Assembly: GCF_900066015.1 (NCBI RefSeq) | Contig: NZ_LN890656.1 | Span: forward strand, 682,001-746,000 | Length of the DNA stretch: 64,000 nucleotides | Reading direction: 5' to 3' | Origin: Candidatus Promineifilum breve | GTDB taxonomy: Bacteria > Chloroflexota > Anaerolineae > Promineifilales > Promineifilaceae | In this document: in pieces, positions 17,253 to 25,406 of the stretch | How the letters are laid out: each line of letters opens with the position of its first letter | Numbering within the stretch: position 1 is the stretch's first letter | The notes under the pieces: model-generated | Databases searched by the model: none | What the model saw: the letters and a program-made list of their open reading frames with translations, nothing else | What the model was told of the DNA's origin: nothing | Position numbers and translations under genes: made by a program

Positions 17253-18479
17253 ATGGACGCTTACGCCCTCTATCTCCACATCCCCTTCTGCCGCCAACGG
17301 TGCAGCTATTGTGATTTCAATACCTACACCACGCTGAGCGACCTCCAGGCCGCGTACGTCGCCGCGCTGGCGGCCGAAATCCGGCAGGTGGGCGCCTCGG
17401 CCGTGGGGGGCAGGCCCGCCGTCCACACCATCTTCTTCGGCGGCGGCACGCCCTCGCTGCTGACCCCGGCCCAACTGGCAACCATCCTGAGCGCGGCCCA
17501 TGCGGCGTTCGCCGTCGATCCGGCGGCCGAGATCACCCTGGAGGCCAACCCCGGCACGGTGGACGTGGCCTATCTGACGGCCATTCGCGCCCTGGGCGTC
17601 AACCGGCTGAGCTTCGGCGTGCAGAGCGCCTTGCCGGGCGAGCTGGCCCTGCTGGGGCGCGCCCACGACTTCGCCGCGGCCGTGGCCGCCGTGGAGGCCG
17701 CCCGCGCCGCCGGCTTCGACAACCTCAACCTTGACCTCATCTACGGCCTGCCGGGGCAGAGTGTGGCCGACTGGCAGCGCACGCTCGACGCCGTCTTGCC
17801 GCTCAACGTCGAACATATTAGCCTCTACTGCCTGACCATTGAGCCGGGCACGCCCATGCAACGCTGGCTCCACAACGGCACGATCCTGGCCCCCGACGCC
17901 GACACGGCCGCCGACCAGTACGAGGCCGCCGGCCGCGCCCTGGCCGCCGCCGGTTTCCAGCATTACGAGATCTCCAACTGGGCGCGGCCGGGGCGCGAAT
18001 GCCGCCACAATCTGGTCTACTGGCGCAACGAACCCTACCTGGGCCTGGGCGCGGGGGCGCATGGCTCGGCCGGCGGCTATCGCTACCACGTCGTGCGCCA
18101 GCCGCGGGCCTACGTGAAGAGAATTAGGAATTACGAATTAGGAATTAGGAATGAAGCGGGCGCTTTCCCCCCTGCTCCCCTGCCCCCCCGCTCCCCTGCT
18201 CTTAACGCCTTCCCCCTCTCCCCCGCCGTAGCCGACTACCACCGCGTCGGCCGCGACGAGGCCATGTCCGACACGGCCATCACTCAGTTGCGCCTGCTGG
18301 ACGAGGGGCTGAGCCTGGGCGCGTTTGCCGGGCGCTTCGGCCAGTCGTTCGATGAGGTCTATGGCGACACGGTGAGCCAGTTGCAAACGTGGGAACTGTT
18401 GCAGCGGCGGGGGGATCGGTTGTTGCTGACTGAGAAGGGGCGGTTTCTGAGTAATCAGGTCTTTTATCGGTTTGTGTAA
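17253..18479 (+). CDS. hemW: HemW-type radical SAM heme chaperone with a repeat-derived insertion
   Basis: A 408-residue protein with the HemW motif: Cys13, Cys17, Cys20 in FCRQRCSYCDFNTY, then FFGGGTPSLL, GVQSALPGELALLGRAH and LIYGLPGQSVADWQRTL. HYEISNWARPGRECRHN and GLGAGAHGS are also conserved. HemW proteins bind heme and deliver it to respiratory enzymes, and were long annotated as oxygen-independent coproporphyrinogen oxidases. At about residues 289-318 there is a foreign stretch (IRNYELGIRNEAGAF, then PPAPLPPRSPAL) made of GAATTAG and CTCCCCTG repeat words, in frame. The start is taken as MDAYALYLHIPF. Confidence 0.92.
   Translation: MDAYALYLHIPFCRQRCSYCDFNTYTTLSDLQAAYVAALAAEIRQVGASAVGGRPAVHTIFFGGGTPSLLTPAQLATILSAAHAAFAVDPAAEITLEANPGTVDVAYLTAIRALGVNRLSFGVQSALPGELALLGRAHDFAAAVAAVEAARAAGFDNLNLDLIYGLPGQSVADWQRTLDAVLPLNVEHISLYCLTIEPGTPMQRWLHNGTILAPDADTAADQYEAAGRALAAAGFQHYEISNWARPGRECRHNLVYWRNEPYLGLGAGAHGSAGGYRYHVVRQPRAYVKRIRNYELGIRNEAGAFPPAPLPPRSPALNAFPLSPAVADYHRVGRDEAMSDTAITQLRLLDEGLSLGAFAGRFGQSFDEVYGDTVSQLQTWELLQRRGDRLLLTEKGRFLSNQVFYRFV
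18116..18206. repeat. Repeat words inserted in hemW
   Basis: GAATTAGGAATTACGAATTA-type heptamers followed by CCCCCTGCTCCCCTGCCCCC words, within the hemW reading frame. The same words are intergenic at 38.4 kb, 40.3 kb and 41.8 kb. Confidence 0.9.
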
Positions 18480-18482
18480 AGT

Positions 18483-18566
18483 GTAGGGGCGGGGGAGCAG
18501 GGGAGCGGGGGAGCAGGGGAGCAGGGGAGAGAAGAGCACCCCTGCCCCCCTGCTCCCCTGCGCTTG
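18483..18566. repeat. Inverted GGGGAGCA / TGCTCCCC array
   Basis: Forward octamers GGGGAGCA are followed by a short centre and reverse words CCCCTGCTCCCCTGC. It can form a strong hairpin after hemW and may terminate it. Confidence 0.85.
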
Positions 18567-18580
18567 AGAAGGGAATCTAA

Positions 18581-19162
18581 ATGGAACAAAACCTAACCGT
18601 AGCCATACAAGCCGGCGGCAAGAGCAGCCGCATGGGCACGGACAAATCGTTTGTGCTGTACAACGGCCGGCCGCTGATCGAGGTCGTGCGCGAGGCCGTG
18701 GCCGGGCTGGGCGACGAACTCATCCTCATCACCAACAAGCCCGACGCCTACGCCCATCTGGGCCTGCCCATGTTCGCCGACCTGTACCCCGACACCGGGC
18801 CGCTGGGCGGCATCTACACCGCCCTCCACCACGCCGCCCACCCCCACGTGCTGACCGTGGCCTGCGATATGCCCTGGCTCAACCGGCCGCTGCTGGCCTA
18901 CATGGCCGGGCTACGCCAGACGGCCGACGTCATCGTGCCCCGCTGGGACAAGTTCCCCGAGCCGCTCCACGCCATCTATAGCCAGGGCTGCCTGGAACCC
19001 ATCCGCGAGAAGCTCGACGCGCAGGTGTTCAAGATCACCGCCTTCTATGGCCGGGTCAGCATCCGTTTCGTGGAGCGGGCCGAGATTGAACAGTACGATC
19101 CCGACGGGCGGTCGTTCGTCAATGTCAATACGCCGGATGAGTTGAGCGCGCTGGTGGGGTAA
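18581..19162 (+). CDS. mobA: Molybdenum cofactor guanylyltransferase
   Basis: A 193-residue nucleotidyltransferase. IQAGGKSSRMGTDKSFV is the GTP-binding loop with its Lys, followed by DLYPDTGPLGGIYTAL, VACDMPWLNRPLL, DVIVPRWDKFPEPLHAIYS and NVNTPDEL. MobA attaches GMP to molybdopterin to give the dinucleotide cofactor of DMSO-reductase-family enzymes. No such enzyme is in this window. A ribosome site GAAGGGA precedes the ATG. Confidence 0.93.
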   Translation: MEQNLTVAIQAGGKSSRMGTDKSFVLYNGRPLIEVVREAVAGLGDELILITNKPDAYAHLGLPMFADLYPDTGPLGGIYTALHHAAHPHVLTVACDMPWLNRPLLAYMAGLRQTADVIVPRWDKFPEPLHAIYSQGCLEPIREKLDAQVFKITAFYGRVSIRFVERAEIEQYDPDGRSFVNVNTPDELSALVG

Positions 19163-19184
19163 TGGGCGGGTTTCTCCGAGGTTT

Positions 19185-19268
19185 GTAGTCAGCAACTTTA
19201 GTTGCGTTCCCCGCGCGGACTCCTGTCCGCCGACGGCGCTGAAGAACGCAACTGAAGTTGCTGACTAC
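19185..19268. repeat. Inverted repeat with nested small hairpins
   Basis: Outer arms of 25 bp (19185-19209 and 19244-19268) match except at one position. Each arm holds a small hairpin: GCAACTTTAGTTGC and GCAACTGAAGTTGC. The centre has another, GCGGACTCCTGTCCGC. It lies between the convergent mobA and Asp-box genes. Confidence 0.9.
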
Positions 19269-19305
19269 GAACATCAGAATCCTGGTGGAAGAGAGTAGAA
19301 AACGA

Positions 19306-20406
19306 TCAACGGATCAACGGCACATACTGCCGCCCGCCGGGGGCCAACGTCAGATCCCACACCCCGGAAATCGACGTGCCGGCCAGGATGGTGTTGGGCC
19401 GGGCGGGATGGAAGGCCAGGGCGCTGATCGTCTCCGCCCCGCTCAACCCCTCGGCATAGGGCGACCAGGTGCGGCCGCCGTCCTCGCTGCGGAAGATGCC
19501 GTCGCTATTGAAGACGTAAGCCGCCAGCCCATCGTCGGGGCTGATGACCGGCGCGCCGACCGCGCCATAGGCGGTTGTCTCGAAGGTGATGCCCGTTTGC
19601 GAGGCGACCCACGTTCGGCCGCCGTCGGCGCTGCGGAAAAGGCCCGCGCCGCGCAGACTGGCGAACAGTTCGCCGGTCAGCGGGTTGACCGACACCTCGC
19701 GGGCGTTGTAGGGCGGGCCGGGCAGGTCGCCGTTGGCCGCCGCCCAACTGCCGCCGCCGTTGGCGCTGCGAAAGATGCCCAGCGCCCCGACGGCGACGTA
19801 GACGACGTCGGGATCGCTCGGGTCGGCGGCCAGATCATAGTAGAAAGTGGCCCCGGCCGGCGGCAGTCCAACGGCATGCAATTTCCAATTGCCGTTGCGC
19901 AGCATGCCATACACGCCCCCGGGTGTCAGGGCCAGCGCCCGCGTGGCCGTCTTTTGCAGGGCGATGACAGTGGCGCCGCCGTCCAGCCCACCGCCCACCG
20001 CCGACGCCCACGTCGCGCCGCCGTCGCTGCTGCGCCAGATGCCGCCGCCTTGCAGCGCCACCAGCAGCGTATCGGCCGCGTCTTCCTCGCCCGGCCACAA
20101 CAGCAGGGCCTTGACCCCGGTAAAAGCGGGCAGCGCGGGCAGTCCGGCGGCGCTGGCCGACCACGTGTCGCCGCCGTCGGCGCTGCGGAAGACCAGCGCG
20201 GCGGCGTCGGTCGTCAGTAGCGAACCGGCATAGAGAATTTCGGGCCGGGTGGGATGGGGGGTAATGACACTGACGTAAGGCTGCGGGCCGGGGTCGTCAG
20301 TCAGACGGCCCAGGCGCGACCACTCAAATAACCCCGCCCCGACCGCCTGCGTCAACACGATGAACAGTAGCGCCAATAAGGCGCCCGTCAACGGTAGATT
20401 CCTCAC
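19306..20406 (-). CDS. Secreted Asp-box (BNR) repeat protein
   Basis: A 366-residue protein with an N-terminal signal or anchor segment (LPLTGALLALLFIVLTQAVG). It has five Asp-box motifs of the form S-x-D/N-G-G-x-(T/S)-W: SADGGDTW, SSDGGATW, SANGGGSW, SADGGRTW and SEDGGRTW. These predict a beta-propeller like YCF48/BNR proteins, without sialidase catalytic residues that I can see. The chain ends GGRQYVPLIR, a short hydrophobic-basic tail. Function unknown, probably extracytoplasmic. Confidence 0.8.
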   Translation of the reverse strand: MRNLPLTGALLALLFIVLTQAVGAGLFEWSRLGRLTDDPGPQPYVSVITPHPTRPEILYAGSLLTTDAAALVFRSADGGDTWSASAAGLPALPAFTGVKALLLWPGEEDAADTLLVALQGGGIWRSSDGGATWASAVGGGLDGGATVIALQKTATRALALTPGGVYGMLRNGNWKLHAVGLPPAGATFYYDLAADPSDPDVVYVAVGALGIFRSANGGGSWAAANGDLPGPPYNAREVSVNPLTGELFASLRGAGLFRSADGGRTWVASQTGITFETTAYGAVGAPVISPDDGLAAYVFNSDGIFRSEDGGRTWSPYAEGLSGAETISALAFHPARPNTILAGTSISGVWDLTLAPGGRQYVPLIR

Positions 20407-20500
20407 TTCCCTCTTCTCCCGGCTGGAAGCACTCTGCCAGCCGTTACCATTATAATTCAGATACGCCGCCGGTTGCCAATGTCAAAGTGCCTATTCTAAA

Positions 20501-20585
20501 GAAACCGAGTTTTTCCTGAAAACTCGGTTTCTAGCCTCGTGGGCGCAATAAAAGAAACCGGGTTTTCAAGAAAAAACTCGGTTTC
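20501..20585. repeat. Paired AAACCGAG/AAACCGGG palindromes, copy 2
   Basis: Hairpins at 20501-20532 and 20554-20585, matching the pair at 7.1-7.2 kb in sequence and order, with a 21-bp spacer instead of 46 bp. It lies between two minus-strand genes. The stem of the second hairpin here mixes the GGG and GAG forms. Confidence 0.9.
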
Positions 20586-20595
20586 GCGTGGGGCG

Positions 20596-21390
20596 CTAAT
20601 CCCAAATCTTCCACGGCGCGCCCCGCTCCCAGAGGCGCTCCAGGTCGTTGGCGTCCTTCAGCGTGTCCATCGACTGCCAGAAGCCATGATGGCGGTACAT
20701 CATCAACTGGTCGGCGGCGATCATCTCCTGCAAGACGCCCGTCTCCAGAGCCACGCCGTCGCCGCCCCGCATCCATTCCAGCGCCGAGCGCTCGAAGACC
20801 ATGAAGCCGGCGTTGATCCAGTAGGGCAGTTCCGGGTATTGCACGTATTCGCTGACCCGGCCGTCGTCGGCGGCGACCATCGTGCCGTACTGGTAATGCT
20901 TCGGCCGCACGGCGGTGATGGTCACCGGCTTGCCGTGGGCGCGATGGAAGGCCATGAGCGCGTCGAGATCGACGTTACCGACGCCGTCGCCGTAGGTCAC
21001 GCAGAAGCGGTCGGCGGTCAGATAATCGGCCACGCGGGCGATGCGGCCGGCCTTGTCGGTGCGCAGGCCGGTATCGACCAGCGACACCTGCCACGCCGGG
21101 TGCTCCTCCGGCCCGCGAAAATCGATCTCGGCCGAGCGGTCGCCCAGCGTGACGGTGAAGTCGCGGGTCATGGCCTCGTAGTCGAGGAAGTAGCGCTTCA
21201 GTTGCCCGGCCTCGTAGCCCAGCGGCAGGACGAACTTGCGAAAGCCGTAGGCGCTGTAGATGCGCATGACGTGCCAGATGATCGGCCGCCCGCCGATCTC
21301 GACCAGTTCTTTCTTGGTCAGCGTGCCGCCGCGCATCCGCGTGCCCTCGCCGCCGCAGAAGATGATTACGGGGATGTTTTCGTTGTTCAT
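20596..21390 (-). CDS. Glucose-1-phosphate cytidylyltransferase (RfbF-like)
   Basis: A 264-residue sugar nucleotidyltransferase: VIIFCGGEGTRM, LVEIGGRPIIWHVMRIYSAYG, FCVTYGDGVGNVDL, PELPYWINAGFMVFERSAL, and the ending HGFWQSMDTLKDANDLERLW then APWKIW. These match RfbF, which makes CDP-glucose for deoxysugar synthesis. The usual KPM segment after the glycine loop reads LTKKELVEI, a mild deviation. No CDP-glucose dehydratase is next to it. The start is MNNENIP; the in-frame GTG upstream lies in repeat DNA. Confidence 0.86.
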   Translation of the reverse strand: MNNENIPVIIFCGGEGTRMRGGTLTKKELVEIGGRPIIWHVMRIYSAYGFRKFVLPLGYEAGQLKRYFLDYEAMTRDFTVTLGDRSAEIDFRGPEEHPAWQVSLVDTGLRTDKAGRIARVADYLTADRFCVTYGDGVGNVDLDALMAFHRAHGKPVTITAVRPKHYQYGTMVAADDGRVSEYVQYPELPYWINAGFMVFERSALEWMRGGDGVALETGVLQEMIAADQLMMYRHHGFWQSMDTLKDANDLERLWERGAPWKIWD

Positions 21391-21403
21391 AAGGCTTTTA
21401 AGA

Positions 21404-21530
21404 GAATCCACAGATTACACAGATTTCACAGATAAGAAAAGTGGTCAGTGGTCAGTGGTCAGTTTTCAGACTGCCCACTGACCACGCTCTTCAATCTGTG
21501 CCATCTGTGTAATCTGTGGATTCTCCTTTC
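21404..21530. repeat. Nested inverted repeat (ATTCCACAGATT arms outside, CAGTGGT arms inside)
   Basis: Outer arms carry nonamer words (CACAGATTA, CACAGATTT) facing their complements. Inside lie GTGGTCAGTGGTCAG words facing CTGCCCACTGACCAC. The left outer arm abuts the cytidylyltransferase start and the right arm encodes the mtnA C terminus on the minus strand. Confidence 0.92.
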
Positions 21531-22591
21531 TCACTCCAATCAATCGCCCGCGCCCGCGCCACGGCCGCGCGCAGGTGTTGGACGAAGGGCGGGTAGACGA
21601 TGCCCGCCTCGGTGACGATGCCGGTCACGTAGCGGTGGGGCGTCACGTCGAAGGCCGGGTTGCGGGCGGTGATGCCCGCCGGGGCGATGGCCTGCCCGCC
21701 GACGCGCAGTACCTCGTCCATGTCGCGCTCCTCGATGGGGATCAGGTCGCCGGTCGCCAGATCGAGGTCGATAGTGCTGGTGGGCACGACGGGATAGAAG
21801 GGCACGCCGTTCTCGCGGGCCAGCACGCCCAACTGGTAGGTGCCGATCTTGTTAGCCACGTCGCCATTGGCCGCCGTGCGGTCGCTGCCCACCAGGACCA
21901 GGTTCACCTGCCCGGCGCGCATGAAGTGGCCGGCGGCGTTGTCGGCGATCAGGTCGAAGGGGATGCCGCGCTGCTGCAACTCCCAGGCCGTCAGCCGCGC
22001 CCCTTGCAGCCGCGGCCGCGTCTCATCGACCAGGACGTGCAGCCGCTTGCCCTGCTCGTGGGCGGCGAAGATGACCCCCAGCGCCGTGCCCCAATCGACC
22101 GTGGCCAGCGCGCCGGTGTTGCAATGGTGCAGCACGGTATCGCCGTCGCCGATGAGTTCCGCGCCGTGGAACCCCATGCGCCGGTTGAGGGCCACGTCCT
22201 CGTCGGCCAGCCGTTGGGCGGCGGCCAGGAGCGCCTCGCGCACTTCCTCGACCGTCTCCAGTTCCTCATCGGCGGCCACGCGCAGCAGCCGGCGCACACC
22301 CCAGGCCAGATTGACGGCCGTCGGCCGCGCCGCCTCCAGCGTTTGCCCGGCCGCCTCCAGATCGCGCAGCAGGGCCAGCCGGTCGGCGGCCCGGCTCTGG
22401 CGCGCCGACAACGCCATGCCGAAGCCGGCCGCCGCGCCGATGGCCGGCGCGCCGCGCACGACCATGTCGCCGATGGCCGCGGCCACGGCCTCCACCGTCT
22501 CGTATTCCGGCACGACCAGCTCGAACGGCAGCAGCCGCTGGTCGATCATCTTCATCACATCGCGCTCATAATCCCAAAAAACGGTACGCAT
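21491..22591 (-). CDS. mtnA: S-methyl-5-thioribose-1-phosphate isomerase
   Basis: A 366-residue member of the eIF2B-related isomerases, converting methylthioribose-1-phosphate to methylthioribulose-1-phosphate in methionine salvage. Seen: [37 protein letters not shown] (catalytic Cys), [18 protein letters not shown], and [20 protein letters not shown] (catalytic Asp). [20 protein letters not shown] also matches. The last ten residues, [10 protein letters not shown], are a translation of the CACAGATT repeat array and were acquired with it. No other methionine-salvage gene is adjacent. Confidence 0.95.
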   Translation of the reverse strand: MRTVFWDYERDVMKMIDQRLLPFELVVPEYETVEAVAAAIGDMVVRGAPAIGAAAGFGMALSARQSRAADRLALLRDLEAAGQTLEAARPTAVNLAWGVRRLLRVAADEELETVEEVREALLAAAQRLADEDVALNRRMGFHGAELIGDGDTVLHHCNTGALATVDWGTALGVIFAAHEQGKRLHVLVDETRPRLQGARLTAWELQQRGIPFDLIADNAAGHFMRAGQVNLVLVGSDRTAANGDVANKIGTYQLGVLARENGVPFYPVVPTSTIDLDLATGDLIPIEERDMDEVLRVGGQAIAPAGITARNPAFDVTPHRYVTGIVTEAGIVYPPFVQHLRAAVARARAIDWSEKGESTDYTDGTD

Positions 22592-22675
22592 AAGCTCTCC
22601 AACGAGTCATTTTAGGCAATTGTAATGGATGGGGAGAGAGGGGCAAGAAGGTTGTCAATTGACTGGCATTATTTT

Positions 22676-22792
22676 TTAGGGAATTACACAGAGTACACGG
22701 AGAGATGACACAGAGAGCACAGAGAGAAGATTGAGATTTTCTCTGGAAATCTCTGTGAAACTCTGTGACTCCTCTGTGTCCTCTGTGTTCCT
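22676..22792. repeat. Inverted ACACAGAG / CTCTGTGT word array
   Basis: Forward words (ACACAGAGTACACGGAG, ACACAGAGAGCACAGAG) followed by reverse words (CTCTGTGAAACTCTGTG, CTCTGTGTCCTCTGTG). A long imperfect hairpin between divergent genes. Confidence 0.9.
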
Positions 22793-22861
22793 TATTCTTT
22801 TTTGTTATACTCCTCCAACCTAAATTCTCCCCCGCGCAAGACACCTCGGACGGAAACCCCC

Positions 22862-24859
22862 ATGCACGATGATTATGCCCTGTTCGCGACGATTACGATG
22901 GCGGTGCTGCTGGCCTTTGTCGGCGGCTTCATCGCCCGCAAGCTGAAGCTGCCCACCCTGGTCGGCTACCTCGTGGCCGGGCTGGCCATCAGCCCCTTCA
23001 CCCCCGGCTTCAGCGGCGACACCAACGCCGCCTCCCAACTGGCCGAGATGGGCGTCATCTTTATGATGTTCGGCGTCGGCCTCCACTTCTCGCTCAAGGA
23101 TTTGTGGAACGTGCGCCGCATTGCCATCCCCGGGGCCATCCTGCAAACGACGCTCTCCACGCTGCTGGGGCTGGCCGTCAGCCAACTGTGGGGCTGGACG
23201 TTCGAGGCCGGGCTGGTGCTGGGGTTGGCGATCTCGGTCGCCAGCACCGTCGTCCTGCTGCGCGGGCTGGCCGACAACGGCCTGGTCAGCACCGCCCACG
23301 GCAAGGTCGCCATCGGCTGGCTGGTGTTCGAGGATTTGGCGACCATCGCCATCCTGGTGCTCATGCCGGTGCTGGTCAGCGAAGGCGGCGGCAACCCGCT
23401 GCTCAGCGTCGGCTGGGCGCTGCTGAAGACGGCCGTCTTCGTCGCCCTCATGCTGCTGGTGGGCACGCGGCTGCTGTCGTGGCTGCTGACCCAGATCGCC
23501 TACACGCGCTCGCGGGAGCTATTCATCCTGGCCGTGGTGGCCGTGGCGTTGGGCGTGTCCTTCCTGGCCTATGAGTTTTTCGGCGTGTCGCTGGCGTTGG
23601 GCGCGTTTCTGGCCGGCGTCGTCGTCAGCGAGTCCGACGTCCACCATCAGGTGGGGGCCGAGGTGGTGCCCTTCCGCGATTTCTTCGCCGTGCTGTTCTT
23701 CGTCTCCGTCGGCATGCTGGTCAATCCGGCCGTGGTCTTCGCCAATCTGGACAAGGTCATCGTGCTGGCCCTGCTGGTCATCGTCGGCAAGGCGCTGATT
23801 ACGGTGCTATTGGGGCTGGTGCTGCCCTCCTCGGCGCGCACCATGCTCGTCGTCGCCGCCGGTCTCAGTCAGGTGGGCGAATTCACCTTCATCGTCGGCT
23901 CGACCGGCGTCTACCTGGGCCTGCTGGATAACGACCAGTATGGTCTCATCCTGGCCGCGGCGGTCATCTCGATCATCTTCAACCCGGTCATGTTCGGCCT
24001 CATCCAGCCCGTGGAAAAAGCGCTGCGGCGGCTGCCGGCCCTCTGGCGGCGGCTGGAGCGCGGCGGGCCGACGCCGGAAGCGTTCCACGAGACGATGGCC
24101 GACCACGTGGTCATCGTCGGCTACGGCCGCGTGGGCCGCCACATCGGCAGCGTGCTGCAACGGCTGGGGCTGCCCTTCCTCGTCGTGGAGCAGGACATGC
24201 CCCTGGCCGTCGAATTGCAGGGCGAGGGCATCAACACCATGTTCGGCGACGCGGCCAACTCCGAGATATTGCACCACGTCTCGCTCGATAGCGCGCGGGC
24301 GCTGGTGGTCACCGTGCCCAACGAGACCACGACCGAACTCATCGTCGGCGCGGCCCGGCTCCTCTCGGCCGACACGCCCATCATCGCCCGCGCCCAGACC
24401 GAAGACCGGCTCGACGATCTCGTCCGGCTGGGGGCGACCCACGTCATCAACCCCGAACTGGAAGGCGGGCTGGAGATCTTGCGCTACACTCTGCTCACGC
24501 TTGATTACTCCTCGTCCCAAATCCAGCAATTCATCGACACCATCCGCAGCGACACCTACACCGGCATCTGGCCCGGCGACCGCGGCTACCCGGTGCTGGA
24601 TCAACTGCTTATGTCAACCCGCGGCATCGAGATCGCCTGGCAACCGCTGGCGGCGGGCAGTCCGCTCGTCGGCCAAACGCTGGCCGAGGCCAACATCCGC
24701 TCACGGGTGGGGGCGTCGCTGGTGGCCCTGGTCCGCGACGGCGAGGTGATGGCCAATCCCGCATCCGACGCGGCTTTCGCCGCCGGCGACCTGCTGGGCT
24801 TCATCGGCGATACGCATGAGCTGGTGGCGGCGCGGGGGTTGGTAGAAGGGTCGTCTTGA
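22862..24859 (+). CDS. CPA2-family cation/proton antiporter with RCK domain (KefB/YbaL-like)
   Basis: A 665-residue protein. Residues 1 to about 390 are a 12-helix antiporter domain with GFIARKLKLPTLVGYLVAG, VASTVVLLRGL and GWLVFEDLATIAILVLMPV. They are followed by a TrkA-N/RCK Rossmann domain (DHVVIVGYGRVGRHIGSVL, FGDAANSEILHHVSLDSARALVV) and a TrkA-C domain near the end (IEIAWQPLAAGSPLVGQTLAEANIR). This layout matches YbaL/KefB proteins, which exchange K+ or Na+ for protons under nucleotide control. The start MHDDYALFA is preferred over an ATG 20 codons upstream. Confidence 0.92.
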   Translation: MHDDYALFATITMAVLLAFVGGFIARKLKLPTLVGYLVAGLAISPFTPGFSGDTNAASQLAEMGVIFMMFGVGLHFSLKDLWNVRRIAIPGAILQTTLSTLLGLAVSQLWGWTFEAGLVLGLAISVASTVVLLRGLADNGLVSTAHGKVAIGWLVFEDLATIAILVLMPVLVSEGGGNPLLSVGWALLKTAVFVALMLLVGTRLLSWLLTQIAYTRSRELFILAVVAVALGVSFLAYEFFGVSLALGAFLAGVVVSESDVHHQVGAEVVPFRDFFAVLFFVSVGMLVNPAVVFANLDKVIVLALLVIVGKALITVLLGLVLPSSARTMLVVAAGLSQVGEFTFIVGSTGVYLGLLDNDQYGLILAAAVISIIFNPVMFGLIQPVEKALRRLPALWRRLERGGPTPEAFHETMADHVVIVGYGRVGRHIGSVLQRLGLPFLVVEQDMPLAVELQGEGINTMFGDAANSEILHHVSLDSARALVVTVPNETTTELIVGAARLLSADTPIIARAQTEDRLDDLVRLGATHVINPELEGGLEILRYTLLTLDYSSSQIQQFIDTIRSDTYTGIWPGDRGYPVLDQLLMSTRGIEIAWQPLAAGSPLVGQTLAEANIRSRVGASLVALVRDGEVMANPASDAAFAAGDLLGFIGDTHELVAARGLVEGSS

Positions 24860-24860
24860 T

Positions 24861-25262
24861 GTAGGGCGGGATGGTATCCCGCCTCTTCTTCCGCCAGGCT
24901 ACATGCCCTCTCGCCTCTTCCTCTCTGGGCGGGATACCATCCCGCCCTACAAATCTGGGCGGGATACTTGATGTTCAACATATAAATGGACATATTCACC
25001 CGATGGATGAATCCATCGGCTGGTACACAAACCCGCGTTGAAACGCGTTGCCGGCGCATCTTCAACCGGCTTCAGCCGGGTTTTGTGTGTCAGCGGCGGG
25101 TTGATGCGTTTTGACAAATTAAAACGGATACCCGACAACGCCGCCCCGGGCTAAAGCCGCGGGGCTAGTGAACAACGGCCCGTGAACTGGCCTCAAGCAT
25201 CGCGCGCCCCCTCTTAAGCCGGCCTCGGCCGGCGCCGTGGGCCTTTAGGCTCGGGCGGCCCA
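24861..25262. repeat. Hairpin island 1
   Basis: A 547-bp gap with no gene but a chain of short hairpins. Two 19-bp elements (GGCGGGATGGTATCCCGCC at 24865-24883 and its complement at 24928-24946) are themselves arms of a larger inverted repeat, 24861-24950. Then come CCGATGGAT-GA-ATCCATCGG (25000-25019), CGCGTT-GA-AACGCG (25034-25047), AACCGGCT-TC-AGCCGGGTT (25064-25082), GGCT-AA-AGCC within 25144-25164, and GCCGGCC-TC-GGCCGGC (25218-25233). Stems differ; most loops are two or three bases. I see nothing else in the gap up to the next gene. Confidence 0.85.
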
Positions 25263-25406
25263 GTGGAACGCACCATACCCGGAACAAATAATCAAAACGC
25301 ATGAACCCGCACCTTGCGGCCAATTGCCCATTGGCCTATGATTTAGGGGATAATGGCAACAGTCGGCCAGACTGTTTCAGCACAACATAACTTTTGGGGG
25401 AATCTC

